DNA of 64,000 bases from Cytophagales bacterium WSM2-2 (GCA_015472025.1 BNHL01000001.1:4638001-4702000), one strand, 5' to 3'. Positions 8,795-16,697 are shown, counted from the stretch's first letter. The notes: generated from the sequence alone by a model not told the origin. Program-made: numbers and translations.

Positions 8795-9313
8795 ATGACG
8801 AAAGCACTCTACTCACTGATACTCAGCTTCTTTTCCGTCGCTGTTTGCACAGCTCAACAACTTCCTGAATACGTTAACTCCGCTACAGCGTGGAATGGCG
8901 TCTCAAAACAAAGCGTGGCCCTTACACCTGAAGAAGGGATCCGGAAGGATAAAGCAATGATTGGCAAAGCCAAAGTAATCATGCTTTTTAGAGGCGAGAA
9001 ATCTCAAGCGCGAATCAAGGCACAGGACACACTTAAAATCTATGTGAACATTGACAAGGAAACAAACCCGCAAGGACTATTCAAGATTTATAAGTCAACA
9101 GTAGTTAAAGGGAATCGGGAGGTTTTGGTAATGCAAACGTCCGTTGGGCGAGGAGTTGAAAGATTTGATGGCGATCACAGCTACACGGCAAAAAAATTAT
9201 CGCCTGGCATATTTGTATTGAATATCCCGGAGGTCAAGGCAGGAGAGGAGTTGTTTTTCTATATCGGCACTCACGAAACCTCATTGGCGAAACTCACTCT
9301 AGGGATTGACTAG
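8795..9313 (+). CDS. Hypothetical secreted protein
   Basis: This 172-residue protein has a clear signal peptide: LYSLILSFFSVAVCTAQ with a probable cut after CTA or TAQ. The mature part of about 150 residues is beta-rich, with lysine-containing strands such as AKVIMLFRGEKS, LKIYVNID and LFFYIGTHETSL. No conserved active site is visible. A periplasmic or surface location is likely. It lies 14 nt after the preceding ORF. Family not recognised. Confidence 0.65.
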   Translation: MTKALYSLILSFFSVAVCTAQQLPEYVNSATAWNGVSKQSVALTPEEGIRKDKAMIGKAKVIMLFRGEKSQARIKAQDTLKIYVNIDKETNPQGLFKIYKSTVVKGNREVLVMQTSVGRGVERFDGDHSYTAKKLSPGIFVLNIPEVKAGEELFFYIGTHETSLAKLTLGID

Positions 9314-9415
9314 CCAAACGAGGAAGGAGCTAAACTGGATTGAAATGCTCGAGTACTCGAAGCACTGCGGTGCCAAAAGGCTTCTCATTGTCTTAATAAT
9401 TTTGATCTTTGCTGC

Positions 9416-9559
9416 ATGAGTACCAAAAAGGCAGGAATTCTAACAACATCTAAAGAATGGGCTAAGCACCTTAGAAAGTTTGTGAAAAAACAATTTTGGA
9501 AAGCTGAACGATTTGCCGAAAAGGCCCAGATCAAGGCAGAAGCTGAGAGTAAATTTTAA
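9416..9559 (+). CDS. Small basic protein
   Basis: This 47-codon ORF begins MSTKKAGILTTSKEWAKHLR and continues with a Lys/Arg/Phe/Trp-rich amphipathic helix (FVKKQFWKAERFAEKAQIK). It is a complete frame with ATG and TAA. The composition is non-random, and the length suits the small basic proteins common in Bacteroidota genomes. There is no known function. It could bind RNA or ribosomes, but that is only a guess from its charge. Confidence 0.5.
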   Translation: MSTKKAGILTTSKEWAKHLRKFVKKQFWKAERFAEKAQIKAEAESKF

Positions 9560-9631
9560 TCATCTCTTTCACCATTATAAAAATCTATCTCTAATTCAAT
9601 TCCTAGGATAGAATAAAGGAGGGCACATATT

Positions 9632-9823
9632 ATGAAGAAGATGGAGAAGAGCAGGGGTAAGCAAATTAGTACCTTCGAAAGGGAAATGCAGGATGCCAAA
9701 TTTAAGGCAGCCTTCGAAAAGGAGTATCAGGAGTTCGCACTACAAGAGCTTTTGGCTACCATGTCACAGGGTGATCAGAGATCAATAAGCGCGTTAGCGA
9801 AAGCCGGCTCGCGATCTTGGTGA
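9632..9823 (+). pseudogene. Truncated HigA-like antitoxin
   Basis: This 63-residue frame preceded by AAAGGAGG looks like the N-terminal part of an XRE-type antitoxin: a lead-in helix (FEREMQDAKFKAAFEKEY), then LQELLATM and the start of the helix-turn-helix (RSISALAKAGS). It stops before the recognition helix. In another frame the next codons give AGLAILVIKM, which would continue the usual AGLSP-type pattern, so a frameshift is plausible. No toxin gene is adjacent. I call it a remnant; a genuine short protein is the alternative. Confidence 0.45.
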
Positions 9824-10222
9824 TCAAAATGGCTTGTTAACAAGTTGGATGTCACAGCAATATCGGATCGCCCCTTTGTGGTTAGCGAAATTTGGATATT
9901 GTTTGCATCAACAATCCCCAGCGCGCCTCTGAAAATTTCAAGCGCAAAACAGCCGCCTTCCCACATCGTTGCTAAACCACCTGCGCCAACCTCCAAAAAC
10001 TTTAATTCGTAACCTGTGTTACAGCAAATCTTTGAATCGCGACAGCCAATTCCTGCAAAGATTCTATAATCGTTTTGCAGCAGTGAATAGCGGTTTTTGT
10101 CTCGGATAACTTTGATTTCAGTTAATTCCGCATTTTGAATCGTTTTGACTCTAGCTAAGCCAGATCTTTGCCTCTCGGGCCAGATTACAATTGAAGTTGT
10201 AAATACCTGATATTAAATAGGT
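9775..10222 (-). pseudogene. Open frame without a start codon, possible gene remnant
   Basis: A reverse-strand frame stays open for about 149 codons but has no ATG, and no GTG/TTG near its beginning. The inferred product contains ELTEIKVIRDKNRYSLL, FAGIGCRDSKICC, VGAGGLATMWEGGCFALEI and NNIQISLTTKGR, a protein-like composition with beta-strand character. The 3' end overlaps the antitoxin remnant on the other strand. It may be a decayed gene or chance. No family recognised. This frame fills most of the otherwise empty stretch between 9824 and 10365. Confidence 0.25.
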
Positions 10223-10365
10223 TGTTTCGTTAAATAAGTAAAGTAGCCTTGGCACATCCGTCCAGGGCGGTAATGTTGGCGGACTTTCACCTTCTGGGTC
10301 AGGTTAGTCGCGTTGCCGAGTTAACTCCGAGAATATCTCCCTACTTTAGGATTTGTAAAGGTGAT

Positions 10366-11640
10366 ATGGAGATAATTATTATTGTTTTGTTTAGCGTCGG
10401 CTACCTGTTTATAGCACTCGAGCACTCAATCGGGATAAGTAAGACGGCCACAGCTCTCATCACTGGAGTTTTATGTTGGACTGTTTATATTTTATACAGT
10501 GATGTCCACTTGGTAACGCACCAGTTGCTTGAGCAGTTGGGTGAAATATCGAGTATTTTGTTCTTTTTAATGGGTGCCATGACAATTGTGGGATTAATTG
10601 ATTCACACGATGGTTTTGAGATAATTAACAGAGCAATTACCACCAAGAATGAACGGACCCTGCTGTGGATCATCTGCCTACTCACTTTTTTTCTATCGGC
10701 CGTTCTTGATAACCTTACTACAACCATCGTCATGGTTACACTTTGTGTCAAGTTGCTGCATCAATCTCGTAACAAGTTACTTTTCATCGGTCTGATTGTT
10801 ATTGCGGCCAATGCAGGAGGGGCCTGGTCCCCAATCGGGGATGTTACGACCACAATGCTATGGATCGGTGGTCAGATATCAACAGTGTCAATTATCTCCA
10901 ATTTAATCATCCCAGGTTTAGTTAGCCTTCTGGCGCCCCTTGCGATTGCAACATTTCTTATAAAAAAGGAAAGCCAACCAAAGGATAGTGATGAAAACGC
11001 TGCTCCGTTAAAAGCTCCATTGCTTTTTGAGCAACGGTTAATTTTTTTTAGCGGCTTGGCCGTATTGCTTCTTGTACCGGTGTTCAAAACAGCGACTCAC
11101 TTACCGCCATTTATGGGTATGTTGTTGGGGCTTGGAATTCTATGGATGCTTACTGAGGTCGTCCATCGAAATAAGCCAGAGGAAGAAAAGCAAAAATTCT
11201 CGGTCATTCGCGCTCTAGAACATATGGATGTACCAAGTGTCCTTTTCTTCCTCGGTATATTGCTTTCTGTTGGTGTGCTTCAGCTCACAGGGCAACTTAC
11301 AAAATTAGCCGAGATACTGACCGTTACGTTTAAAAGTGAAAAGGTAATAGTAGCCACTATCGGTGTTTTCTCTGCTGTTATCGATAACGTTCCTATCGTA
11401 GCCGGTACCATTGCTATGTATCCGCTTAGTGTTTATCCAATAGACTCGCCCTTCTGGCACCTGCTTGCCTTTTGCGCTGGAACCGGTGGGAGCTTACTCA
11501 TCATCGGATCTGCTGCCGGAATAGCGGCTATGGGTATTGAAAAAATTTCTTTCGGTTGGTACCTCAAGAATATCTCGTGGCTCGCCCTTATCGGGTATTT
11601 GGCCGGGATAGTTGCATTTGCTCTTCAGGAATTACTGTAG
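10366..11640 (+). CDS. nhaD: NhaD-type Na+/H+ antiporter
   Basis: This 424-residue inner-membrane protein has about 12 hydrophobic spans and belongs to the NhaD/ArsB-like ion-transporter superfamily. Typical features are FFLSAVLDNLTTTIVMV (Asp-Asn in a broken helix), NAGGAWSPIGDVTTTMLW, the symmetry-related IDNVPIVAGTIAMYP and GTGGSLLIIGSAAG. It exchanges internal Na+ for external H+ and contributes to salt and alkali tolerance. The frame extends upstream to a TTG at 10249, but that part is hydrophilic and unlike the family. The ATG at 10366 follows AAAGG and opens directly into the first span, so I use it. It stands at the edge of an osmotic-stress block. Confidence 0.9.
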   Translation: MEIIIIVLFSVGYLFIALEHSIGISKTATALITGVLCWTVYILYSDVHLVTHQLLEQLGEISSILFFLMGAMTIVGLIDSHDGFEIINRAITTKNERTLLWIICLLTFFLSAVLDNLTTTIVMVTLCVKLLHQSRNKLLFIGLIVIAANAGGAWSPIGDVTTTMLWIGGQISTVSIISNLIIPGLVSLLAPLAIATFLIKKESQPKDSDENAAPLKAPLLFEQRLIFFSGLAVLLLVPVFKTATHLPPFMGMLLGLGILWMLTEVVHRNKPEEEKQKFSVIRALEHMDVPSVLFFLGILLSVGVLQLTGQLTKLAEILTVTFKSEKVIVATIGVFSAVIDNVPIVAGTIAMYPLSVYPIDSPFWHLLAFCAGTGGSLLIIGSAAGIAAMGIEKISFGWYLKNISWLALIGYLAGIVAFALQELL

Positions 11641-11693
11641 CGGCCTTTAAGGTTTCCAAAGGGCGGCCTGATTTTTAAGGTCATTGTTATCGC

Positions 11694-11795
11694 CTATTTT
11701 TTCTTTTCTATTGGCATGAAGTACAGATAGTATAAAGTCATTGCTACTGCCGCAAAAAGAATCCACAAATGATTGTTTATAAAAGAGAAGTCCAT
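11694..11795 (-). CDS. Small single-span membrane protein (copy B)
   Basis: This 33-residue ORF begins MDFSFINNHLWILFAAVAMT, continues with an aromatic YYLYF stretch and ends EKKK. It has one transmembrane helix and a basic C-terminus. Its layout matches the 37-residue ORF just upstream on the same strand (11841-11954): an N-terminal aromatic/Asn segment, LW at the start of the helix, an aromatic cluster at its end and a terminal EKKK. This shared pattern makes a real tandem pair likely. The size and the aromatic belt recall accessory subunits of terminal oxidases such as CcoQ or CydX, but no oxidase gene is nearby. Function unknown. Confidence 0.5.
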   Translation of the reverse strand: MDFSFINNHLWILFAAVAMTLYYLYFMPIEKKK

Positions 11796-11840
11796 AAAAC
11801 AACACTCACAATTGAAAATCTAATATTTACTAAAAGCATT

Positions 11841-11954
11841 CTACTTTTTCTTTTCATCCTTAGTAAAATGCCAATACCACGTTACTATGACTATTGCAAA
11901 AACACTTAACAGCCATAACTGATTCATTTCTCCAAAGTAACTGGTCTGACCCAT
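11841..11954 (-). CDS. Small single-span membrane protein (copy A)
   Basis: This 37-residue ORF begins MGQTSYFGEMNQLWLLSVF, has one membrane helix, an aromatic WYWHF cluster and a basic end DEKKK. It lies 45 nt upstream of its look-alike (copy B). Upstream are a perfect -7-like TACTTTTG (12017 to 12010) and, 33 nt further, a perfect TTGAC-N4-GTCAA palindrome, so it appears to have a regulated promoter. This supports expression despite the small size. The role is unknown; a membrane accessory or stress peptide is inferred. Confidence 0.55.
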   Translation of the reverse strand: MGQTSYFGEMNQLWLLSVFAIVIVTWYWHFTKDEKKK

Positions 11955-12009
11955 ATTTAAAAAGCAACCCCTTGCTACCTTCTTTTATTAAAGCCTAGTG
12001 ACTATGATG

Positions 12010-12017
12010 CAAAAGTA
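12010..12017 (-). promoter_or_regulatory. -7-like promoter element before small membrane genes
   Basis: On the minus strand this reads TACTTTTG, matching all six fixed positions of the Bacteroidota -7 consensus TAnnTTTG. Its centre is 33 nt from the centre of the palindrome at 12040-12053, putting the palindrome near -40 as for a class II activator site. Transcription would run toward 11954. Inferred from sequence only. Confidence 0.5.
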
Positions 12018-12035
12018 GGGGTCTCGTAATTTTCG

Positions 12036-12057
12036 ATTTTTGACTAAAGTCAAAAAT
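12036..12057. promoter_or_regulatory. Crp/Fnr-type palindrome (box 1)
   Basis: The core is TTGAC-TAAA-GTCAA (12040-12053), and the symmetry extends to nine bp per arm (ATTTTTGAC and GTCAAAAAT). The same 14-mer, in one orientation or the other, also occurs at 16728, 20127 and 20501. It lies 93 nt (centre) before the start of small membrane ORF A. Its form fits the TTGAT-N4-ATCAA class recognised by Fnr-type proteins. Confidence 0.7.
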
Positions 12058-12121
12058 TGAATCATTTTAATCGAGTGGTAACTAGAGCCGACTCTTAGTT
12101 AAAATCATAGGTTAGAGACAT

Positions 12122-12256
12122 TTAGGATTCTTCATAATTGCGATGAACTACCCCACAAATATTTTCCTCGAGAATAACTACTTTGAGTCCTTTATTGATC
12201 AATGAATAGGCAGCAGACAGGCCAGCCGCACCCGTCTCAATGATTAAAAATCTGCG
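12122..12256 (-). pseudogene. Fragment of an FAD/NAD(P)-binding oxidoreductase
   Basis: A 44-codon reverse-strand frame encodes a Rossmann dinucleotide-binding start: FLIIETGAAGLSAAYSL, then KGLKVVILEEN. The first part of the Gly-rich motif is damaged (ETGAAG instead of GxGxxG), and the frame runs into a stop soon after. The neighbouring sequence upstream is open only in short shifted frames. This is the N-terminal scrap of an amine-oxidase or phytoene-desaturase-type flavoprotein. It is not linked in sequence to the intact flavoprotein at 14351. Confidence 0.55.
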
Positions 12257-12381
12257 TCAATAATCTTCCGGAATGGTGGCTGAATAGCTCTGTTATGCCA
12301 GGCAAAGTAGTGAACCACCAATTTTGAAGTGTCATACAAGTCTCAGTTCGACAGAAGCGGAACTTACTGCCTACTTGATGA

Positions 12382-12591
12382 CTAAAGCACCCATGATTTC
12401 AGGTCACGCATTTTATGATGAAGACGTTTTTCATGAGTGACATATCCTGATTCACTAATAGGATAAACATCAACCTCATCTTCATCCTTAATGAAAAGAA
12501 TTCGGGATTGTCCTGAAGCGAAACAACATATAAGTTACGGGTCGACTTCAACCCCACCTTCTAATATTTTTGAATCGAGTTCAACGTACAT
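12382..12591 (-). pseudogene. Decayed small gene with one internal stop
   Basis: A frame starting MYVELDSKILEGGVEVDP meets a TAA at codon 19. The same frame then continues for about 50 sensible codons (SRILFIKDEDEVDVYPISES, then GYVTHEKRLHHKMRDLKSWV) to a TAG. The even, protein-like composition on both sides suggests one point mutation in a 69-residue gene. It lies just downstream of the DUF4399 lipoprotein gene on the same strand and may have been part of that operon. No family recognised. Confidence 0.4.
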
Positions 12592-12610
12592 AAGTTTCTT
12601 AAATGCTTTT

Positions 12611-13075
12611 TTAGTTATTCAATACCGTGATTGTAATCGTCTTACTCCAATCTTTACCATAGGAATCGTGAACTCCATTGGCAAATTGCAAAGTAAGTGA
12701 GTGATGACCTGGAGCAAGTTTAAGTGTATCGGTAGTTTGCCCTTTACCAAAATGAAGGTGCGTCTTATCCATTGGTACAGTCTGACCATTGTTTATGAAA
12801 GCCCCGTCAATAATAATATGATGATGACCCTTGCCTACACTCACTTTGCCGGCCGGCTCGACCGACATGCCACGAACACCCATTTGAATGATTACTGGCG
12901 ATTTTACCTTATCGCCATCTTTAAGATTGACAAAGAAAACTCCAGATTGCTCTTCGGAGGATGCTAGCGCCGGAGCAGCTGTGTATTCTGCACCCTGTAC
13001 ATTTTCGTTCCGCGATCTCCCACAAGAGGTAGCGACTAATAAAGCACACGTAATGAGAAAAAAACTCTTTTTCAT
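12611..13075 (-). CDS. DUF4399-like lipoprotein
   Basis: This is a 154-residue lipoprotein. The N-terminus MKKSFFLITCALLVATSC is a lipobox signal, with the modified Cys at about residue 18. The frame can start 11 codons earlier, but the signal peptide fits the ATG at 13075. The mature domain carries the histidine cluster GKGHHHIIIDG, then KTHLHFGKGQT and APGHHSLTLQFA, a pattern I associate with DUF4399. Its function is not known; the histidines could bind metal. It is followed by a decayed small gene and preceded by PRC-barrel and unknown-family genes on the same strand, which suggests a stress-linked operon. Confidence 0.7.
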   Translation of the reverse strand: MKKSFFLITCALLVATSCGRSRNENVQGAEYTAAPALASSEEQSGVFFVNLKDGDKVKSPVIIQMGVRGMSVEPAGKVSVGKGHHHIIIDGAFINNGQTVPMDKTHLHFGKGQTTDTLKLAPGHHSLTLQFANGVHDSYGKDWSKTITITVLNN

Positions 13076-13136
13076 GTTTTTAATTTTTTTTGATGATATA
13101 CTCTTCAAAATGTCTTCAATTCAAAATAGAAGGTCA

Positions 13137-13565
13137 CTAATACGGAACAGATCCTGTATTGGCTCCCATAAACCCTCCCCAATAGGCGCTAGAATCATAT
13201 AAATGAGTATTTGTTTCAGGCCAATGTTCTTTATCGAAACCTGGCGCTTTTTCGAGAACCTCTTTTGATTGATCCAAAATAAACACTTGATCCTTTGTGT
13301 TGAGTTTTAGCATCGGGTAGGGCAGCGCAAAATATTTTTCGCCAATGCCAAGAAATCCACCGAATTCAATAACGACATATTCAATCTTTCCCACTGCCAA
13401 GTCGATCATAATATCTTTAATTGTACCCAGGTGTTCTCCCTGCAGGTTCAGAACTTTGTCCCCGATGATCGAGGTAGAGGTAAGGAATTTTGCCGGACTG
13501 TTGGGATGAGGGCCAGCGTGGTTCTTCCCAGATAAGTTGTCGATTTCAAAAGTTTTCATGGCCAT
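13137..13565 (-). CDS. PRC-barrel domain protein
   Basis: This is a 142-residue soluble protein. The PRC-barrel core runs from about residue 29 to 100: STSIIGDKVLNLQGEHLGTI, then DIMIDLAVGKIEYVVIEFGG and KYFALPYPMLKL. PRC-barrel proteins occur as stand-alone stress proteins and as photosystem or ribosome-maturation modules. The YWGGF tail is not part of the core. It lies 61 nt upstream of the DUF4399 lipoprotein gene and 48 nt downstream of a 145-residue unknown gene, so the three probably form one transcript. Confidence 0.85.
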   Translation of the reverse strand: MAMKTFEIDNLSGKNHAGPHPNSPAKFLTSTSIIGDKVLNLQGEHLGTIKDIMIDLAVGKIEYVVIEFGGFLGIGEKYFALPYPMLKLNTKDQVFILDQSKEVLEKAPGFDKEHWPETNTHLYDSSAYWGGFMGANTGSVPY

Positions 13566-13613
13566 AATTGTTTAAGTTAAATTTTTAGCGTGCTAATAAA
13601 GCACTATAGAATT

Positions 13614-14051
13614 TTATTCGGATAAGCCGGGTATTGGATAAGGAAAAATGAAATTCATGACAAGGCCTTTGTAAGCATTTTTTACGTGCTCGGCATACTT
13701 CAAAAGACTTGCATGAAGAGTGTGCGCAAAATTCTTATTTAGTTTATTAATGACTTTATTCACGTGGTCTACTTCCAACTGTAACAATGCCCGTTTGGTG
13801 TCATCAAAAGGAACGTACTGCTTTGCAAGTGTTTCAAAATCTTGTTCAAATGACTTATCGACCTCCGTATAATAGGGAATAAGCAAGGGATGCGCCGTGT
13901 ATGTTTTTAAATGTGCCAATTTGATTGCGTCCGCTTTCTCCCACTTATTGATTTCACTTATTCCAAAGGCTGCGAGAACGGAGACTATAACCGGAGCTTT
14001 CAGCAGAACATCCTGGTCTTCTTTTGATAACTTTTCTAATTCCTTTATCAT
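13614..14051 (-). CDS. Unknown 145-residue protein, paralogue 1
   Basis: This soluble helical protein has a closely related copy at 16101-16538. Shared blocks include KAPVIVS/KAPAIVS, IKLAHLKTYTAHPLLIPYY, a middle helix region with PFD-TKR, YAEHVKNAYKGLV and the end FPYPIPGL. The spacing of early acidic and hydrophobic residues loosely resembles TerB-like helical proteins, but I cannot confirm that. The conserved FPFPIPGL end is notable. It heads a likely operon with the PRC-barrel and DUF4399 genes. Function unknown. Confidence 0.65.
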   Translation of the reverse strand: MIKELEKLSKEDQDVLLKAPVIVSVLAAFGISEINKWEKADAIKLAHLKTYTAHPLLIPYYTEVDKSFEQDFETLAKQYVPFDDTKRALLQLEVDHVNKVINKLNKNFAHTLHASLLKYAEHVKNAYKGLVMNFIFPYPIPGLSE

Positions 14052-14350
14052 AAATCTAATTTTTAAGAATTTAAACTTGTTCGCATACCTAAATTACAAG
14101 CGGAATAAGTCAGAGTCTGAATGACTTAGTCTGTTAGATTACTAAACCAAAACTCAAACCTTCATTATGTCTTAACAGAACATTCAAATTTGCTTCTCAA
14201 ATTGCTTACATCTAAGCTGATTTTTGTTACACAATTGCAGGGGTTGTTTGCACATTTCACAGGTCGCCGGTTGTCGCGAGGAAACACAGTCTGCTTATTT
14301 ATGGGAAGCAAATACGAATTGAAGGGATGACTAAAAGTTCAGTTTTTGGG
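14052..14350. other. Intergenic region upstream of paralogue 1
   Basis: This is 299 nt of AT-rich sequence between the flavin monooxygenase gene end and the start of the 145-residue gene. It must hold the promoter of the 14051-12611 operon. I see no copy of the TTGAC-N4-GTCAA palindrome here, no convincing small ORF and no hairpin with a T-run. Confidence 0.4.
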
Positions 14351-15625
14351 CTAGCGAGCTTGCACTTTATTTCGCTGAGTTGGTGAATGTTCGGGATGCA
14401 TATTATCCCGTTGCCTGACGGGATCATGACGCACATGATGCTGGTCAACATCGGGCAGCGAAAATTTGTCTGTCATAAAATTATTGACAAACCACTTTGA
14501 AATGATGGGCAAGAACATAAGGTTGCAAAAAGTATTGCGCAGCCATACACCGAGATAGTTCTGAGGTAAAAATGATTTCGCAAATTGGCGAGCACGCTCT
14601 TGCTTAGATTCAATGAACGGTCGCATCATTTTTTCGTATTCTGCAAAGGCCTTTTGATAATCACCTTTTGCACGTGCTAGCTCGTTGGCAAGGACATATG
14701 CGCCCGTCATGGCCAAAGTAGAACCTTGACCTGAAAGCAAAGACGGGCAGCCGCAGGCATCGCCAACAAGAGAGACTCGACCCTGAGACCACTTCGGCAA
14801 TATTACTTGGCTTACTTCATCAAAGTAAAAATCTTCGACCATGTTCATTCGATAGAGGATATCCTCACATTTCCACCCCAAGTCGTTAAATTGACTACGC
14901 AACACCCATTTTTTATCCTGACTGTAAGAATTGATTTTTTCTAATCTCTGCGCCCGGGAGAAAAGAAAAAAAGCCAACTGATGCTCTTTTACCGAGTATA
15001 TGGCTACTTGTTTTCCGGGCACTGTGAAGCTGAGAAATTCGTCTTTCTTAATATGATAATTTCTAAAGGAGTACGAAGCGGTGTAGTATCCCAGGTACTT
15101 CACAAAGCTTGACTCATCTCCAAATAACAGTTTCCGGACGTTAGAGTGTAGCCCGTCAGCGCCAATAACCAAATCAAAGGAGCGGGGAGCAATATTGTTA
15201 AACGATACATTTAGATGCGACTCCTTTTGGTCAATGCTGATTATCGAGCTTCCGAATATTACTTCCACATCCTTCTCGACTCGTGAATAAATTACTTTGG
15301 CAAGATCGCTCCGGAGGAAATTATAGGAGCGATTTTTTAGCAGTTTTCTAATTTTGGCCATGTTGAGGCCTCCGACTCTTTTACCGCTAACATCAACAAA
15401 TGTCATTTCGTGAATGGGTATGTGATGTTTTTCAAGATCTGAAATTATCCCCATCCTCTCGGCAACTTCAATCCCTACTCCGAAAAAGTCGATCAGGTAT
15501 CCACCCTCACGCAGCTTCGGATATTGCTCTACCACTGTTGGCGTGAATCCGGATTTGCGAAGCCAGTAGGCGAGGGTTAAGCCAGCTATCCCGGCTCCCG
15601 AGATTAATACTCTTTGATTTTTCAT
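14351..15625 (-). CDS. FAD-dependent monooxygenase (TetX/PHBH-like)
   Basis: This 424-residue protein belongs to the class A flavoprotein monooxygenases. The dinucleotide fold is VLISGAGIAGLTLAYWL near residue 6. The conserved DG-type motif is LVIGADGLHSNVRKL near 160. The second FAD motif is VSLVGDACGCPSLLSGQG near 285. Such enzymes use NAD(P)H and O2 to hydroxylate aromatic or polyketide substrates. The substrate cannot be told. The ATG at 15625 (MKNQRVLISG) is preferred over one 8 codons upstream. The last 30 residues are His/Arg-rich and atypical. An imperfect TTGAC-N4-ATCAA box lies 57 nt before the start. Confidence 0.85.
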   Translation of the reverse strand: MKNQRVLISGAGIAGLTLAYWLRKSGFTPTVVEQYPKLREGGYLIDFFGVGIEVAERMGIISDLEKHHIPIHEMTFVDVSGKRVGGLNMAKIRKLLKNRSYNFLRSDLAKVIYSRVEKDVEVIFGSSIISIDQKESHLNVSFNNIAPRSFDLVIGADGLHSNVRKLLFGDESSFVKYLGYYTASYSFRNYHIKKDEFLSFTVPGKQVAIYSVKEHQLAFFLFSRAQRLEKINSYSQDKKWVLRSQFNDLGWKCEDILYRMNMVEDFYFDEVSQVILPKWSQGRVSLVGDACGCPSLLSGQGSTLAMTGAYVLANELARAKGDYQKAFAEYEKMMRPFIESKQERARQFAKSFLPQNYLGVWLRNTFCNLMFLPIISKWFVNNFMTDKFSLPDVDQHHVRHDPVRQRDNMHPEHSPTQRNKVQAR

Positions 15626-15675
15626 GATAAGAAATAAGTACATCAGCAAGTTGGGTAAGAATGACGACTTGAATT

Positions 15676-15689
15676 TTGACCAAAATCAA
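15676..15689. promoter_or_regulatory. Crp/Fnr-type palindrome, imperfect (box 2)
   Basis: This reads TTGAC-CAAA-ATCAA, with one mismatch to the arm symmetry of the other boxes. It lies just upstream of the flavin monooxygenase gene on the minus strand. The position expected for a -7 element, 33 nt away, has only TTG in common with TAnnTTTG, so regulation here may be weak. Confidence 0.45.
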
Positions 15690-15767
15690 AATTTGCAAAA
15701 TAGATTATGGTCAGTTGGGCCACTTTAATGAACAAGGGCTCGACCGTTGTATGTAAACGTCAAATGA

Positions 15768-15986
15768 GGATGTTGCTGTGATTCCCTCGAAGAAAAAATA
15801 CTTGAGATATTGGCGGTAAAAAGATCCGCAGAGACTAATAACATCCCTGAAATCGAAGCGTTGGGAGTAGACGCTTCTTATTTTGAGGTCATATTCAGGA
15901 GAGGAAATTACAGTACAGACAAAAGTGTATTTCGTTTCGCCAATGCACTGAAACAAAAGGCAGTTTATCTCACTCAAGAATGTTAG
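15768..15986 (+). pseudogene. Open frame without start codon, possible remnant
   Basis: A plus-strand frame of 72 codons has no ATG. It encodes a protein-like string containing LEEKILEILAVKRSAE, IEALGVDASYFEVIFRRG and SVFRFANALKQKAV. A reverse-strand ORF over the same bases (15711-15977) is Cys/Phe/Ser-rich and looks like its shadow. This frame may be the 3' end of a lost gene. Together with box 2 it accounts for the stretch between 15626 and 16100. Confidence 0.25.
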
Positions 15987-16100
15987 CGACTAATTTTTTG
16001 TCTCAGCTAATTTCGAATTCCACCTCTCATTTGTGGAATTGTTGGCGATTCTCAAATACACAGTCGTCTAAAGGAAATTTTGGACTTTGCATGTGTAGAC

Positions 16101-16538
16101 TCACGCTGTTAGCCCGGGAATCGGAAAAGGGAAAAGAAAATCGATCACAATGCCTTTGTAAGCTTTCCTTACGTGTTCGGCATATCCTGAGAGGCTCGCG
16201 CGGAGAATGGCTGCAAGCTTGTCATCCAATTTTGCTATCACTTCGTCTATCTTGTCGATTTCCTTTAGCATTGCCACACGCTTCGTCTTGTCAAATGGTT
16301 CATATTTTTTAGCCATCGCTTCAAAATTTTCTTCAAAGACCATAGCTACTTTCTTGTAGTAGGGAATTAGTAAGGGGTGTGCTGAATACGTTTTCAAATG
16401 AGCCAGCTTAATAGCATTCGATTTTTCCCATTCGTTAATCTCCCCCGTGCTTGTGGCAGCTATAAGTGAGACAATAGCAGGAGCCTTCAGTAGAATTTTC
16501 TGCTCATCTGCAGTGAGATCTTGAATTTCCTTCGTCAT
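16101..16538 (-). CDS. Unknown 145-residue protein, paralogue 2
   Basis: This is a close relative of the protein at 13614-14051, with the same length and the same conserved blocks (LLKAPAIVS, IKLAHLKTYSAHPLLIPYY, KYEPFDKTKR, YAEHVRKAYKG, PFPIPGL). The two differ mainly in the charged middle helices. It stands alone on the minus strand. A perfect TTGAC-N4-GTCAA palindrome with a -7-like TATACTTG 33 nt downstream lies in the 312-nt gap before it, giving an unusually long leader of about 150 nt. Function unknown; a stress link is inferred from promoter and neighbours. Confidence 0.65.
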   Translation of the reverse strand: MTKEIQDLTADEQKILLKAPAIVSLIAATSTGEINEWEKSNAIKLAHLKTYSAHPLLIPYYKKVAMVFEENFEAMAKKYEPFDKTKRVAMLKEIDKIDEVIAKLDDKLAAILRASLSGYAEHVRKAYKGIVIDFLFPFPIPGLTA

Positions 16539-16697
16539 ACCTATTATTATTTTTTTTCAAAAAAGAGTTATGTATAGTTATCTTAGTAATTCCAAGGTAC
16601 TCGCCATATGCCTAAGATTCCGAAAAGTATTTCAATAAAATTCCTCGCGACTTCCGGCAGAAGCAAAAGCAGGTATACTAGGTTGATGAATATGTTA

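Noticed and set aside
9775-9996. 73-residue minus-strand ORF taken as a complete gene
   Set aside because: It is only the 3' half of a longer open frame without a start and overlaps the antitoxin remnant. It is treated as a possible remnant.
15711-15977. 88-residue minus-strand ORF
   Set aside because: Cys/Phe/Ser-rich composition and full overlap with a more protein-like plus-strand frame suggest it is a shadow.
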